Assembly (NCBI GenBank): GCA_018262235.1 | Contig: JAGTRY010000008.1 | Coordinates: 1-64,000 of the forward strand | Direction of reading: 5' to 3' | Origin: Pseudomonadota bacterium | Lineage (GTDB): Bacteria; Pseudomonadota; Gammaproteobacteria; Burkholderiales; Rhodocyclaceae | DNA length: 64,000 nt | Shown here: positions 36,156-45,364 of the stretch, one piece after another | Numbering within the stretch: the stretch's first letter is position 1 | Layout: each line of letters starts with the position of its first letter | Notes under the pieces: model-generated | Told to the model about the DNA's origin: nothing | The model's input: the letters and a program-made list of their open reading frames with translations, nothing else | Databases searched by the model: none | Position numbers and translations under genes: made by a program

Positions 36156-36207
36156 ACAGCAACAGTGTTTTGCTGTTCAGCGCAAGACATGTGCAGTCTT
36201 GCACATG
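36156..36207. promoter_or_regulatory. Two adjacent palindromes upstream of the DUF3096 gene
   Basis: The first is ACAGCAA-N7-TTGCTGT (36156-36176). The second is CATGTGCA-GTCT-TGCACATG (36188-36207), with perfect 8-bp arms. The second also contains TGT-N10-ACA, formally a NifA-site pattern, but I found no -24/-12 promoter near it, so another regulator is as likely. The remaining bases between 36006 and 36287 hold no gene. Confidence 0.45.
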
Positions 36208-36287
36208 GCATTCCCGCAGAGCCTGCATTCTCCGGCACTCAATATGCTCGTGGCAATGGGATGCCGCGCAGCGCCAATCAGCCCCTG

Positions 36288-36665
36288 CTAGCGGGGCTTG
36301 CGCGCCACCACTTCGATTTCGACTGCCGCGCCACGCGGCAAGGCGGCGACCTGCACGGTGGAGCGCGCAGGCGTGTGACTGCCAAAGGCCGCAGCGTAGA
36401 CCTCGTTCATGGACTTGAAGTCTTCCAGATGGGTCAGGAACACGGTGGTCTTGACCACCGCCTGCAAACTCGCACCAGCCGCCTCCAGCACGGCCTGCAG
36501 ATTGGCCAGCACCTGGCGTGTCTGGCTGGCGATATCCCCGGTGAGCAAGTCTCCATCAGCCGATAACGGGATCTGGCCGGAGGTGAAGATCCAGCCATCC
36601 ACTTCAATCGCCTGGGCATAGGGACCGATGGCAGCAGGGGCTTCAGCGGTCTTGATCGTTTGCAT
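36288..36665 (-). CDS. ridA: RidA family 2-iminobutanoate/2-iminopropanoate deaminase
   Basis: A 125-aa RidA (YjgF/YER057c/UK114) protein that hydrolyses reactive enamine/imine intermediates released by PLP enzymes. Marks are AIGPYAQAIEVDGWIFTSGQIPL, QVLANLQAVLEAAGASLQAVVKTTVFL and PARSTVQVAALPRGAAVEIEVVA, including the active-site arginine in PARS. The start at 36665 is the conserved MQTIKT. It is the last gene of the ABC transporter operon, which also holds a cystathionine beta-lyase-like enzyme. That enzyme's 2-aminoacrylate product is a RidA substrate. Confidence 0.93.
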   Translation of the reverse strand: MQTIKTAEAPAAIGPYAQAIEVDGWIFTSGQIPLSADGDLLTGDIASQTRQVLANLQAVLEAAGASLQAVVKTTVFLTHLEDFKSMNEVYAAAFGSHTPARSTVQVAALPRGAAVEIEVVARKPR

Positions 36666-36716
36666 CGCAAGTACTCCTTGTTGAATCCATTTTGCTGCGC
36701 CCTGCCTTGCTTCCAT

Positions 36717-37487
36717 TCAGGCGAGGGCTTCGGCTGCGTCCGGTGCATGCCCGACCATCTTCGGGCTCAGGATATCTGCGAGGAAGCGCTGCGCACGCGG
36801 GTGTTTGGGCGCAGAGAAAAAATCCCGCGGTAGTGCTTCTTCCAGGATCTTGCCGGCATCCATGAACCAGATCCGGTCCGCAACCTCTTGTGCAAACCCC
36901 ATCTCGTGCGTCACGACAACCATCGTCATGCCTTCGCTGGCGAGTTGTTTCATGACCGACAGGACCTCTCCCACCATCTCCGGATCAAGCGCACTGGTCG
37001 GCTCGTCGAAGAGGATCAGGGGAGGCTTCTGCGCCAGGGCACGCGCAATCGCCACCCGCTGCTGCTGCCCCCCTGAAAGTTGCGCAGGCATCGCATCGAT
37101 GCGATGCTCCAGGCCGACCTTGGTAAGCAGTTCGGCCGCCAGATCGGAGGCCTCGGCCTTGGACATGCCAGCCACTTTCAGCGGCGACAGCATGACGTTC
37201 TCGCGTGCGGAAAGATGCGGAAAAAGATTGAACTGCTGGAACACGAAACCGATCCCTGCCCGCAGTTTGTTCACATCGTGTCCGGGTGAGTAGATGTCTT
37301 CACCATTGACGAAGATCCGCCCGCTCTGGATCGTTTCGAGCCGGTTCAAGGTGCGGATCATGGTCGACTTTCCGGATCCGGAAGGGCCGCACACCACGAC
37401 CACCTCGCCCTTTTTGATCTGTCCCGTGACATTGTCCAGAGCATGGTACTGGCCATACCACTTGTTAACGTGTTGCAAATCGATCAT
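36717..37487 (-). CDS. Polar amino acid ABC transporter ATP-binding protein (GlnQ/GltL type)
   Basis: A 256-aa ATPase: [20 protein letters not shown], Walker [41 protein letters not shown], signature [15 protein letters not shown], Walker [21 protein letters not shown] and switch [17 protein letters not shown]. This is the GlnQ family for polar amino acids. It follows two permease genes and the binding-protein gene, and is followed by ridA after 51 bp. Confidence 0.96.
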   Translation of the reverse strand: MIDLQHVNKWYGQYHALDNVTGQIKKGEVVVVCGPSGSGKSTMIRTLNRLETIQSGRIFVNGEDIYSPGHDVNKLRAGIGFVFQQFNLFPHLSARENVMLSPLKVAGMSKAEASDLAAELLTKVGLEHRIDAMPAQLSGGQQQRVAIARALAQKPPLILFDEPTSALDPEMVGEVLSVMKQLASEGMTMVVVTHEMGFAQEVADRIWFMDAGKILEEALPRDFFSAPKHPRAQRFLADILSPKMVGHAPDAAEALA

Positions 37488-37534
37488 GTTCGATTCTCCT
37501 GTCGGTTACGTGCCTGCATCCAGCGACCTGTTGC

Positions 37535-38227
37535 TCAGACGCCATGCAACTGCCGGTTGCGGATCTGGCTTTCCAGCCATTTTGAAAATTGCGACAGCCC
37601 CAGGCAGGCCACGAAATAGAAGCCGGCAAGCACGAGATAGACGGACAACGCCTTTGTCATTTCGATGCTGTTGATCTGCTGCGCCGAAAACGTTATTTCC
37701 TGCACACCAATGATGTAGACGATGGATGTTGCCTTGATCGTGGACACGAACTGGTTGAGCAGGGAGGGAATCATGTTGACCAGGGCTTGCGGCAGGATCA
37801 CGCTGCGCATGGCTTTAAAATATGACAAACCTATCGACCTGGCCGCTTCCATCTGCCCCTTGGGCAAACCGTCCAGCCCTGCCCGCACGATTTCGGTGAG
37901 GAATGCCGACTCATACACCACGATGGCAGACAGCGCCGTCGTGAAGGCCGGCACCGTGGTACCTATCATCACGGGCAGCAGGAAATAGACCCAAAAGATG
38001 ATCGTCACCAGAGGGATGCCACGGAAGGTGTACACCCAGATGGTGGAGAACACACGCAAAGCCTTGATGTGCCCGGTGCGGGCCAGCGCCATCAGGACGG
38101 CCAACGGGAACGACAAGCCCAGACCGAGTCCTGCCAGGATCAAGGTCCCCGCAAAGCCCCCCACCGGTCCGGAAGGCCAGGTCCCAACCAGAAACATCAT
38201 GCCGTATTGGCTCAATATATCCAGCAT
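37535..38227 (-). CDS. Polar amino acid ABC transporter permease
   Basis: A 230-aa inner-membrane permease of the HisM/GltK group with about five helices. The EAA loop reads GQMEAARSIGLSYFKAMRSVILPQALVNMIPSLLNQFV. RGIPLVTIIFWVYF is the conserved RGTP-type motif. It starts 4 bp after the stop of the other permease gene. The two permeases form the heterodimeric channel. Confidence 0.95.
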   Translation of the reverse strand: MLDILSQYGMMFLVGTWPSGPVGGFAGTLILAGLGLGLSFPLAVLMALARTGHIKALRVFSTIWVYTFRGIPLVTIIFWVYFLLPVMIGTTVPAFTTALSAIVVYESAFLTEIVRAGLDGLPKGQMEAARSIGLSYFKAMRSVILPQALVNMIPSLLNQFVSTIKATSIVYIIGVQEITFSAQQINSIEMTKALSVYLVLAGFYFVACLGLSQFSKWLESQIRNRQLHGV

Positions 38228-38231
38228 GCTG

Positions 38232-38927
38232 TCATCCTTTGAATGCGGGCGGAAAACGCCGGCTGAACCAGGCTCCGATCCCCATCAACGCAAGGGACGC
38301 CAGCAGGTAGAAAACCGTCGAAGCAAAAAAGACTTCGAGCGAACGGAAACTCAGGTTTTCGATAGCCTTGGTCTGATAGCTCAACTCCGCCACCCCGATG
38401 GCCATGGCCAGGCTCGTATCCTTGAACAGGATCAGGGAACGGTTGATCAAAGGGGGCACGGAGATCCGCAAGGCCTGCGGCAAGAGTACGTAGATCAAGG
38501 CCCCGAATGCCGAGAGCCCGATGGAACGTGCGGCTTCCAGCTGGGTGTGCGGCACCGCGCGCATCCCCGAGCGGATGTCCTCGGCAAAGAAAGCGCTCAC
38601 GTTCAGGCCCAGCGCAATCATGGCAAACAGGAATTCCGTATCGCCCCGGTTGATCCACAGCTTGATGTCTTGCGGCAGGATTTCCGGCATGCCGAAATAC
38701 CACACCATGATCTGCACCACCGTCGGCACGTTGCGGTGATATTCCACGAACAGCGCCACTATCCTGCCGATCCAGCGATTTGGCACAGCCCTGAGCCCGA
38801 CGAGCAGGAAGGCCACCAGGATGCCGATGATCCAGGCGGTGGAAAAGAGTCGTACAGTCGTTGCAGCCCCCTGCAGAAGCAGGGGGAGCACGTTGCTGGA
38901 CATCAAAAACGAGAGCTGGAAATCCAT
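38232..38927 (-). CDS. Polar amino acid ABC transporter permease
   Basis: The partner permease, 231 aa, with about five helices. It shows YHRNVPTVVQIMVWYFGMPEILP and the EAA loop THLEAARS-type TQLEAARSIGLSAFGALIYVLLPQALRISVPPLINRSL. It follows the binding-protein gene after 18 bp in one operon. Confidence 0.95.
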   Translation of the reverse strand: MDFQLSFLMSSNVLPLLLQGAATTVRLFSTAWIIGILVAFLLVGLRAVPNRWIGRIVALFVEYHRNVPTVVQIMVWYFGMPEILPQDIKLWINRGDTEFLFAMIALGLNVSAFFAEDIRSGMRAVPHTQLEAARSIGLSAFGALIYVLLPQALRISVPPLINRSLILFKDTSLAMAIGVAELSYQTKAIENLSFRSLEVFFASTVFYLLASLALMGIGAWFSRRFPPAFKG

Positions 38928-38945
38928 TGAAGGCGATACTCCGGG

Positions 38946-39797
38946 TTATACGGCCTTATCGACGGGCTCGACCTTGAATTTGCGCTTGAGTTTGTAGATC
39001 GACTGCTCACCAAGCCATTTGTCATACAGCGTAGTCAAGGCGCCGGTCTTGTCGAGACGCTGGATCACATCATTGATGGCCGCCAGCAGTTTCGGATTGC
39101 CCTTGTTGACCACGATGCCGATGTGTTCCGCGTAGGTGGCTTCAGGGAGCAGGACCACCGGGTCACCCTTGCCCTGGGAGTCGATCTCGAACCGCTTGAG
39201 CGCCAGTTCCCCGGCCGTGAAACCTTCCACCTTCTCGCTCTGCAACCCCAGATAACAGGAAGCCACGTCCTGGAATGTCAGCACCTGGGATTTGGTCAGC
39301 ACGCGCGAGGCCACCGCTGCGGAACTGGATCCCTTAGAAGCACAGATCTTCTTGTCTGCAAGGTCGCTCAGTTTGCGGATGCCGGACTTCTTCTTGACCA
39401 TGACCTTGATGTCTCCCTGCAGGTACTGGAGACTGAAATCGACCTGCTCGGCACGCTCCGGCAGATAGGCCATCGAACCGGCCACGACATCGACCCGCCC
39501 GAGCTTGAGCTCGGGAATCCGTGCCTCGGTCGATAACGGATGATGTTCGAGCGCAACGCCAAGCGCTTTGGCCAGTTCCTTGCACATATCCACGTCATAC
39601 CCGACAAATGTCCGGCTGACAGGATCCTGATAGGCGTACGGCGCGCTGGCATTCTGCGTGCCGCAAACCAGCTTGCCGCGTGCCTTGATGTCATCGAACA
39701 CATCCGCGTGCGCGGCTGACGAAAACAGCGATCCCAGCAGCAGCGAGAGCGCAACAATCTTGCCGGTTTTGCCGGATAGTGATGATTTTTTTGTCAT
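38946..39797 (-). CDS. Polar amino acid ABC transporter substrate-binding protein
   Basis: A 283-aa periplasmic binding protein (SBP family 3). The signal peptide is KIVALSLLLGSLFSSAAHA. The mature part reads FDDIKARGKLVCGTQNASAPYAYQDP, FVGYDVDMCKELAKALGV and VDVVAGSMAYLPERAEQVDFS, with DVASCYLGLQSEKVEGFTAGELAL in lobe 2. The fold is that of glutamate/cystine-type receptors. The linked cystathionine beta-lyase-like gene makes a sulfur amino acid such as cystine a plausible ligand, but the sequence alone does not settle it. Confidence 0.93.
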   Translation of the reverse strand: MTKKSSLSGKTGKIVALSLLLGSLFSSAAHADVFDDIKARGKLVCGTQNASAPYAYQDPVSRTFVGYDVDMCKELAKALGVALEHHPLSTEARIPELKLGRVDVVAGSMAYLPERAEQVDFSLQYLQGDIKVMVKKKSGIRKLSDLADKKICASKGSSSAAVASRVLTKSQVLTFQDVASCYLGLQSEKVEGFTAGELALKRFEIDSQGKGDPVVLLPEATYAEHIGIVVNKGNPKLLAAINDVIQRLDKTGALTTLYDKWLGEQSIYKLKRKFKVEPVDKAV

Positions 39798-39850
39798 GCC
39801 ATTACTCCTCAGAACAAAGGGGGAAGGAAGTTAAAGTTTTGTACCTGGAT

Positions 39851-41020
39851 CTAGCCTTTTAATGCCTGCAGCCCAACGCAAAGATCGTCAATCAAGTCCT
39901 CTGGCGACTCCAGCCCTACATGCAGCCTCACCATTGCACCACTACCCGACCAATCAGCCACGGTGCGCGCGCTGTGCATATCTACCGGGATCACCAGACT
40001 TTCAAATCCGCCCCAGGAAGCCCCCAGGCCGAAAAGCTTGAGTGCATTGACGAATCGCTCGGCGGCCGCGGCATCAACGCCTGCGACAAACTCGACCGTC
40101 AGCAAACCATTCGTGCCGCTGCAGTCACGGCACCACAGCGCATGCGCAGGGTGATCAGGCAATGCCGGACAGTGGACACGCGCCACCCCATCCTGTGTGA
40201 GCAACCACCGTGCCACATCCAGTGCGCTCTTCTCGTGTGCGGCCAGTCGCACTTTCAGGGAACGGATGCCGCGCAAAGTCAGCCATGCATCGTCGGCACC
40301 AACGGTCTGGCCAAAATCCACGGCGGCCTCTTCCAGCGGTTGCCAGGCGGCCTGCGTAGTGACCACTGCCCCGAGCATTACATCAGCATGTCCGCCCAGA
40401 TACTTCGTCGCCGCAATCACCGAGACATCGGCCCCCAATTCAAGCGGGTGGTAGAGCATCCCAGTGCCCCAGGTGTTGTCGACCACAACAAGGCATCCAT
40501 GCTCATGGGCCAGCTTGGCGATAGCCGGCAGATCCACCATCTCGTAGACCAGCGAGCCGGGGCTTTCCACGTAGATCAGTTTGGTGGCGGGCGTAATGCG
40601 GCTGGCAATATCGTGACCATCGGCGTGGTAGAACTCGTGTGTGATGCCCATCCGCGCAAGCTGCCTGGCGCAGAAACGGCGGACCGGCGCATAGACCGCA
40701 TCGGTGATCAGGACATGGTCTCCGCTCTGAAGATATGCCGAAAGAATTACGGCAATAGCCGCCTGCCCCGTCGGAAACAACTTCGCCCGGTATCCACCTT
40801 CAAGTTCGACGAGTGCATCTTCGAGCGCATAGCTGCTGTCGGTGCCTCGCGCACCATATGAGAGCATGCGTTCCGTATCCCGGCGGGCACGTGTTTCGCG
40901 CCATGCCGCCACGTCCTTGAAGATATAACTGCTGCCGCGGCTGACCGGGGTGTTGACCCAGCCACTCTGCGGACGGCCGGCGCGCAGCAAGCGCGTGGAA
41001 GGCGTATAGGGACGACTCAT
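39851..41020 (-). CDS. Cystathionine beta-lyase-like PLP enzyme
   Basis: A 389-aa Cys/Met-metabolism PLP enzyme. Key pieces are SYGARGTDSSYALEDALVELEGG, LFPTGQAAIAVILSAYLQSGDHVLI, the aspartate in VVVDNTWGTGMLYHPLELGADVSV, and the PLP-lysine motif ATKYLGGHADVMLGAV. The C-terminal GASWGGFESLVIPV is typical of MetC. The start MSRPYTPSTRLL at 41020 is the family start; the track ORF runs upstream without similarity. It is the first gene of the six-gene transporter operon. Alternatives are methionine gamma-lyase or cystathionine gamma-synthase; beta-lyase fits best. Confidence 0.88.
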   Translation of the reverse strand: MSRPYTPSTRLLRAGRPQSGWVNTPVSRGSSYIFKDVAAWRETRARRDTERMLSYGARGTDSSYALEDALVELEGGYRAKLFPTGQAAIAVILSAYLQSGDHVLITDAVYAPVRRFCARQLARMGITHEFYHADGHDIASRITPATKLIYVESPGSLVYEMVDLPAIAKLAHEHGCLVVVDNTWGTGMLYHPLELGADVSVIAATKYLGGHADVMLGAVVTTQAAWQPLEEAAVDFGQTVGADDAWLTLRGIRSLKVRLAAHEKSALDVARWLLTQDGVARVHCPALPDHPAHALWCRDCSGTNGLLTVEFVAGVDAAAAERFVNALKLFGLGASWGGFESLVIPVDMHSARTVADWSGSGAMVRLHVGLESPEDLIDDLCVGLQALKG

Positions 41021-41121
41021 ATTGACTCTCAACAGGTAATTGGATGGAACGGCATCGTACGGATACGGCCGCAAGCGGTTCGGGCAGGCAGGCCAGGTTG
41101 GTTCATGTGCTGCATCCTTCT

Positions 41122-42360
41122 TTACTGGATCGGCGTCAGATGACGCAGATACAAGGCAACCGCGAGGCACAGGCTCAGCACCACGGTCAGGATCGCCACC
41201 ACACTGGCCCAGGCGCCCAGATGCCAGACCAGACCAGTCGTCCAGCCCAGGATGCTGGAACCCATGTAATACGCCGCAAGGTAGAGCGCCGAGGCGAGTG
41301 CGCGATGATCTCGTGCCCGCCGCCCGACCCAGCTGCTGGCGATCGAATGCGATGCGAAGAAGCCGAAGGTCACCAGGATCGCGCCACACGCGAGGATCAA
41401 ACCATTCCCTGACAGCGAAACCAGCAAGCCGCAGGTCATCACGCAGACCATGCACCACAGCACCTCACGCCGCCCGAAGCGATCCGCCAGCCGGCCCGCC
41501 CAGGCGGAGGCGAACATGCCGAAGATGTAGGGCAGAAAAACCAGTCCCTGCACCGAAAGCGGCAAGGAAAACGGCGGCGCAGACAAGCGAAATCCAAGGT
41601 AGTTGTAATAGCTCACGAAGGCACCCATGAGCAGGAAGGCACACACAAACAGCCAGGGCAGACCGGGGTCACGCAAGTGCCGCATCGCGTGCCGCCCCAT
41701 GTCGGCGAGAGACGAACGCTGCGGCTTGAAGTGCCGGGATGCCGGCAGGGTGCGGGCCACGGCAATGGCTGCAGCAACCCCCATCACCCCCAGCGCGGCA
41801 GTGGCCATCCGCCATGACCCCAGATCCGCCAGCAAGGGTGCAATCAGCCGTCCGCTCATCCCGCCCGAGGCATTGCCCGCGATATACAAGCCCATCGCCC
41901 GCCCCAGGGACTCCGGCGCGATCTCTTCGGAAAGATAGGCCATCGCCACCGCAGGCAGTCCGGCCAGCGCGATCCCGAAAAGCGCGCGAACCCCTAGAAG
42001 CATGCTGAAACTGCCGGCAAAGGCCGCCAGTATCGTCAGCAGTCCGGACAAGGCCAGTGCCGTCACCATGGCGAACTTCCGGCTGCTGCGGTCTGCGAGC
42101 AGGCTGGCCGGGACGAGAAACAAAGCGAGCCCGCCGGTCGCCATCGACATGGCGCCACTGGCCTGGGCCGGGCTCAGGGCGAACTCGTTCGCCAATTCCG
42201 GCATCAAAGGCTGCAGGCAATAGAGCATGGCAAAGGTGGCGAAACCACCGAAGAAGGTTGCGCGGGCCGCTTTGCGATAGCCGGGCGTACCAAACTGAAG
42301 AAAGACAGCAGGGGTTTCGACCTTAGCAGGGTTGGCCATCACGGTGGCGCTCAGAGTCAT
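41122..42360 (-). CDS. MFS transporter, YnfM-like
   Basis: A 412-aa major facilitator protein with 12 predicted helices. It follows E. coli YnfM closely: FFGGFATFAMLYCLQPLMPELANEFALSPAQAS, AVAMAYLSEEIAPESLGRAMGLYIAGNASGGMSGRLI, LMGAFVSYYNYLGFRL and ASHSIASSWVGRRA. YnfM-type proteins are drug/arabinose-efflux-like exporters of uncertain substrate. The ATG at 42360 is used, as the track start is a TTG. It is divergent from a LysR gene, the same arrangement as ynfM-ynfL. Confidence 0.92.
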   Translation of the reverse strand: MTLSATVMANPAKVETPAVFLQFGTPGYRKAARATFFGGFATFAMLYCLQPLMPELANEFALSPAQASGAMSMATGGLALFLVPASLLADRSSRKFAMVTALALSGLLTILAAFAGSFSMLLGVRALFGIALAGLPAVAMAYLSEEIAPESLGRAMGLYIAGNASGGMSGRLIAPLLADLGSWRMATAALGVMGVAAAIAVARTLPASRHFKPQRSSLADMGRHAMRHLRDPGLPWLFVCAFLLMGAFVSYYNYLGFRLSAPPFSLPLSVQGLVFLPYIFGMFASAWAGRLADRFGRREVLWCMVCVMTCGLLVSLSGNGLILACGAILVTFGFFASHSIASSWVGRRARDHRALASALYLAAYYMGSSILGWTTGLVWHLGAWASVVAILTVVLSLCLAVALYLRHLTPIQ

Positions 42361-42461
42361 TGGATCCAGAACCGGGTTGAGTACTTGAGGCAGATTCTGG
42401 ACAAGCCCAATAGATAGGTCCAATATATTTTTAACCTGCTTTTGATACTAAAAAAGTCTCA

Positions 42462-43364
42462 ATGGAACTCCGACATCTCCGCTATTTCGTCGCCGTCGCC
42501 GAAGAATTGCATTTCCGCCGTGCCGCAGAACGCTTGCATATCGCGCAACCCCCGCTGAGCCAGCAGATCCAGGCGCTGGAAGAGGAAATCGGCGCGCAGT
42601 TGCTGGTCCGCAGCAAGCGCAGCGTTAACCTGACCGATGCCGGCAAACTCTTTTTGCAGCGCGCCCGGCGCATCCTGGCTGAGGCCAGCCTGGCCAGTGA
42701 CGAAGCCCGGCGTGCGGCGAACGGCGAGATCGGGGAGCTGTTTGTGGGTTACACCGCGTCGATCCCCCTGACGCCGCTCCTGCCCCGCATCCTCAGTGAA
42801 TACCGTGAGCACTGCCCCACGGTCACCGTGCACTTGCAGGAAATGTTTACGCCCGACCAGTTCAATGCCCTGCGCAACAACGATCTGGACGTGGGCTTCG
42901 TGCGCTACAACGATCCGGACAAACAGGTCGACGGCCTGCGCCTGCGCCTGCTGCACAACGATCCGCTGGTCATGGCCTTGCCGATCAAACACCCCCTTGC
43001 CAAGTCCAGCCGTGTCACCCTGGCGCAGTTTGCCAACGAACGCTTCATTGCCTATCCGGAGGCCGCGGGGGCTGACCTGGGTGTGCTGATCCGCCGGCTG
43101 TGCAACTGGGCCGGATTCACGCCGAAGGTCGAGCAGGAGGCCGCCGAAGCCGTCACCCAGATCGGCCTGGTCGCGGCCGGACTGGGGGTCACCGTCATGC
43201 CCAGCCCCATGGCCTGCATTGCCATGGACCGGGTCTGCTACATCCCGCTCGCTGACGAAGGCGCCTTTCACAGCATGTATCTGGTCACCCGGCACACAAC
43301 ACCCAAACCGCTCCTGGCGCGTTTTCTGTCCTGCGTCGATACAGCCGTCGCCCACACCCTGTAG
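42462..43364 (+). CDS. LysR-type transcriptional regulator (YnfL-like)
   Basis: A 300-aa regulator. The N-terminal winged helix-turn-helix is MELRHLRYFVAVAEELHFRRAAERLHIAQPPLSQQIQALEEEIGAQLLVRSKRSVNLT. The ligand-binding domain (about 90-300) includes GELFVGYTASIPLTPLLPRIL and QIGLVAAGLGVTVMPSPMA. It is divergent from the YnfM-like exporter with about 100 bp between the starts, so it probably controls that gene and itself. The inducer is unknown. Confidence 0.94.
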   Translation: MELRHLRYFVAVAEELHFRRAAERLHIAQPPLSQQIQALEEEIGAQLLVRSKRSVNLTDAGKLFLQRARRILAEASLASDEARRAANGEIGELFVGYTASIPLTPLLPRILSEYREHCPTVTVHLQEMFTPDQFNALRNNDLDVGFVRYNDPDKQVDGLRLRLLHNDPLVMALPIKHPLAKSSRVTLAQFANERFIAYPEAAGADLGVLIRRLCNWAGFTPKVEQEAAEAVTQIGLVAAGLGVTVMPSPMACIAMDRVCYIPLADEGAFHSMYLVTRHTTPKPLLARFLSCVDTAVAHTL

Positions 43365-43524
43365 AGGACCAGGACGGGGCTATCATTGCGGGTATGGTCG
43401 TGCCTCTGGCGCCCCGAACCGCACGACCCGGCAGTCCTTGCGACACGTATTTCCCTGCCCGCGGCGGATCCAGGCAGGCCCCTGCGCAAGACCAGGGCGG
43501 AACCAACTGATTCAGGAGAAGAAC

Positions 43525-45255
43525 ATGGCAGCAGACGGTATGGGTACGGCACAGACGGCAGCTTCGCTCACCAACGGGAGCCCTGCGGCACCGACTCAAT
43601 CGCCTCCCGGACCACGCCCCGGCGAACTCGCCCCGGCCTCTGCCCTGGTCAATATTCCGCGCCTGATCAGTGCCTATTACGCGCTGGAACCGGATGCCAC
43701 CATCCCGTCCCAGCAAATCGCCTTTGGCACTTCGGGCCATCGCGGCTCTTCACTGCTCAAGAGTTTCAACGAATGGCATGTCCTGGCCATCGCCCAGGCC
43801 GTCTGCGATTACCGCGCCCGCCAGGGCATCGACGGCCCCTTGTTCCTGGGCTTCGACACCCATGCGCTGTCCGAACCCGCCTATGTGAGTGTCCTGGAAG
43901 TGCTGGCCGGCAACGGCGTGGAAGTGATGCTTGCACTGAATGACGAGTACACGCCAACACCGGTGGTCTCGCACGCAATCCTGTCCTACAACCTCCACCG
44001 CAAGAGCGGCCTGGCCGATGGCATCATCATTTCGCCCTCGCACAACCCGCCTGACAGCGGCGGTCTCAAGTACAACCCACCCAATGGTGGCCCGGCCGAC
44101 ACCGACATCACCGGCTGGATGCAGGCCCGCGCCAACGCGCTCATCCAGAACGCCCTCACCGGCGTAAAGCGCATGAGCTATGAACGTGCCCTGCGTGCGT
44201 CCACCACCCATCGCCACGATTATCTGGATCACTACATCGGGGATCTGGGCAACGTGATCGACATGGAGGCCATTCGCGATGCAGGCATCCATATGGGCGT
44301 CGATCCGCTGGGCGGCGCCGGAGTGCATTACTGGGCGACGATTGCCGAACGCTACAAACTGAATCTGGATGTGGTGAATCCGGATGTCGACCAGACCTTC
44401 CGCTTCATGACGCTGGATTGGGACGGCAAGATCCGCATGGATCCGTCTTCGCCCTCGGCCATGCAAAGCCTCATCGGCCTGAAGGATCGTTTCGACATCG
44501 CCTTTGCCTGCGATACCGATCATGACCGTCATGGCATCGTCGCCCCCAGCGTGGGCCTGCTGCCACCGAATCACTACCTGGCGGTGGCCATCGACTATCT
44601 GTTCCAGCACCGGCCTGCATGGAGCAGCCAGGCTGCCATCGGCAAGACCCTGGTCAGCAGCCAGATGATCGACCGCGTGGGCGCCCGCCTGGGCCGCACG
44701 GTGTACGAAGTACCGGTCGGCTTCAAATGGTTTGTGGCCGGTCTGAACGACGGCTCGCTCGGCTTCGTCGGTGAAGAAAGTGCCGGCGCCTCGTTCCTGC
44801 GCCGCAATGGCACGGTATGGAGCACCGACAAGGACGGCATCACCGCCGCCCTGCTCTCCGCCGAGATCACCGCCCGCACCGGGCGCGATCCCGGTGAGCT
44901 GTATCGCGCCCTGGGTCACGAGTTCGGCGACCCGGTCTTTGAACGTGTCGATGCGGTGGCCACCCCCCAACAGAAAAAATTGCTGGCAGCACTCTCCCCC
45001 GAACAGATCCACTCGACCACCCTCGCCGGTGAAGCCATCGAACGCATCCTGACCCGCGCCCCGGGCAATGACGCCGCCATCGGCGGCCTGAAGGTGGCGA
45101 CGAAAAACGGCTGGTTCGCCGCGCGGCCATCCGGCACCGAAGACATCTACAAGATCTACGCTGAAAGCTTCATCGGCACGCAACACCTGCAGCAGATCAT
45201 CACCGAAGCGCAAACCATCGTCACCGCGGCGCTGGCCGGAGGAGGCGCGGTTTAG
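43525..45255 (+). CDS. pgm: Phosphoglucomutase (alpha-D-glucose-phosphate-specific)
   Basis: Pgm interconverts glucose 1-phosphate and glucose 6-phosphate. The 576-aa protein shows FGTSGHRGSS, the phosphoserine loop GIIISPSHNPPDSGGLKYNPP, the Mg site AFACDTDHDRHGI, sugar-binding VGFKWFVAGL..GFVGEESAGASFL and phosphate-binding AARPSGTEDIYKIYAES. The N-terminus has about 30 extra, Pro/Ala-rich residues (MAADGMGTAQTA..) compared with E. coli Pgm. The start at 43525 has AGGAG upstream. Confidence 0.96.
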   Translation: MAADGMGTAQTAASLTNGSPAAPTQSPPGPRPGELAPASALVNIPRLISAYYALEPDATIPSQQIAFGTSGHRGSSLLKSFNEWHVLAIAQAVCDYRARQGIDGPLFLGFDTHALSEPAYVSVLEVLAGNGVEVMLALNDEYTPTPVVSHAILSYNLHRKSGLADGIIISPSHNPPDSGGLKYNPPNGGPADTDITGWMQARANALIQNALTGVKRMSYERALRASTTHRHDYLDHYIGDLGNVIDMEAIRDAGIHMGVDPLGGAGVHYWATIAERYKLNLDVVNPDVDQTFRFMTLDWDGKIRMDPSSPSAMQSLIGLKDRFDIAFACDTDHDRHGIVAPSVGLLPPNHYLAVAIDYLFQHRPAWSSQAAIGKTLVSSQMIDRVGARLGRTVYEVPVGFKWFVAGLNDGSLGFVGEESAGASFLRRNGTVWSTDKDGITAALLSAEITARTGRDPGELYRALGHEFGDPVFERVDAVATPQQKKLLAALSPEQIHSTTLAGEAIERILTRAPGNDAAIGGLKVATKNGWFAARPSGTEDIYKIYAESFIGTQHLQQIITEAQTIVTAALAGGGAV

Positions 45256-45364
45256 CACCCGACCCCAGCAGGCCGCCCGCAGCGCCCGTACGCATCGTCA
45301 GCATGACTGGACTACACTCGTAAACACCGTTCGTTCATTCGATCAACTAACGAGAGGAAGGATC

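Noticed and set aside
43750-45258. 502-aa minus-strand ORF opposite pgm, and similar long antisense ORFs (19308-20477, 60901-62094, 30933-31919)
   Set aside because: All lie opposite genes with clear family motifs and show no protein features of their own.
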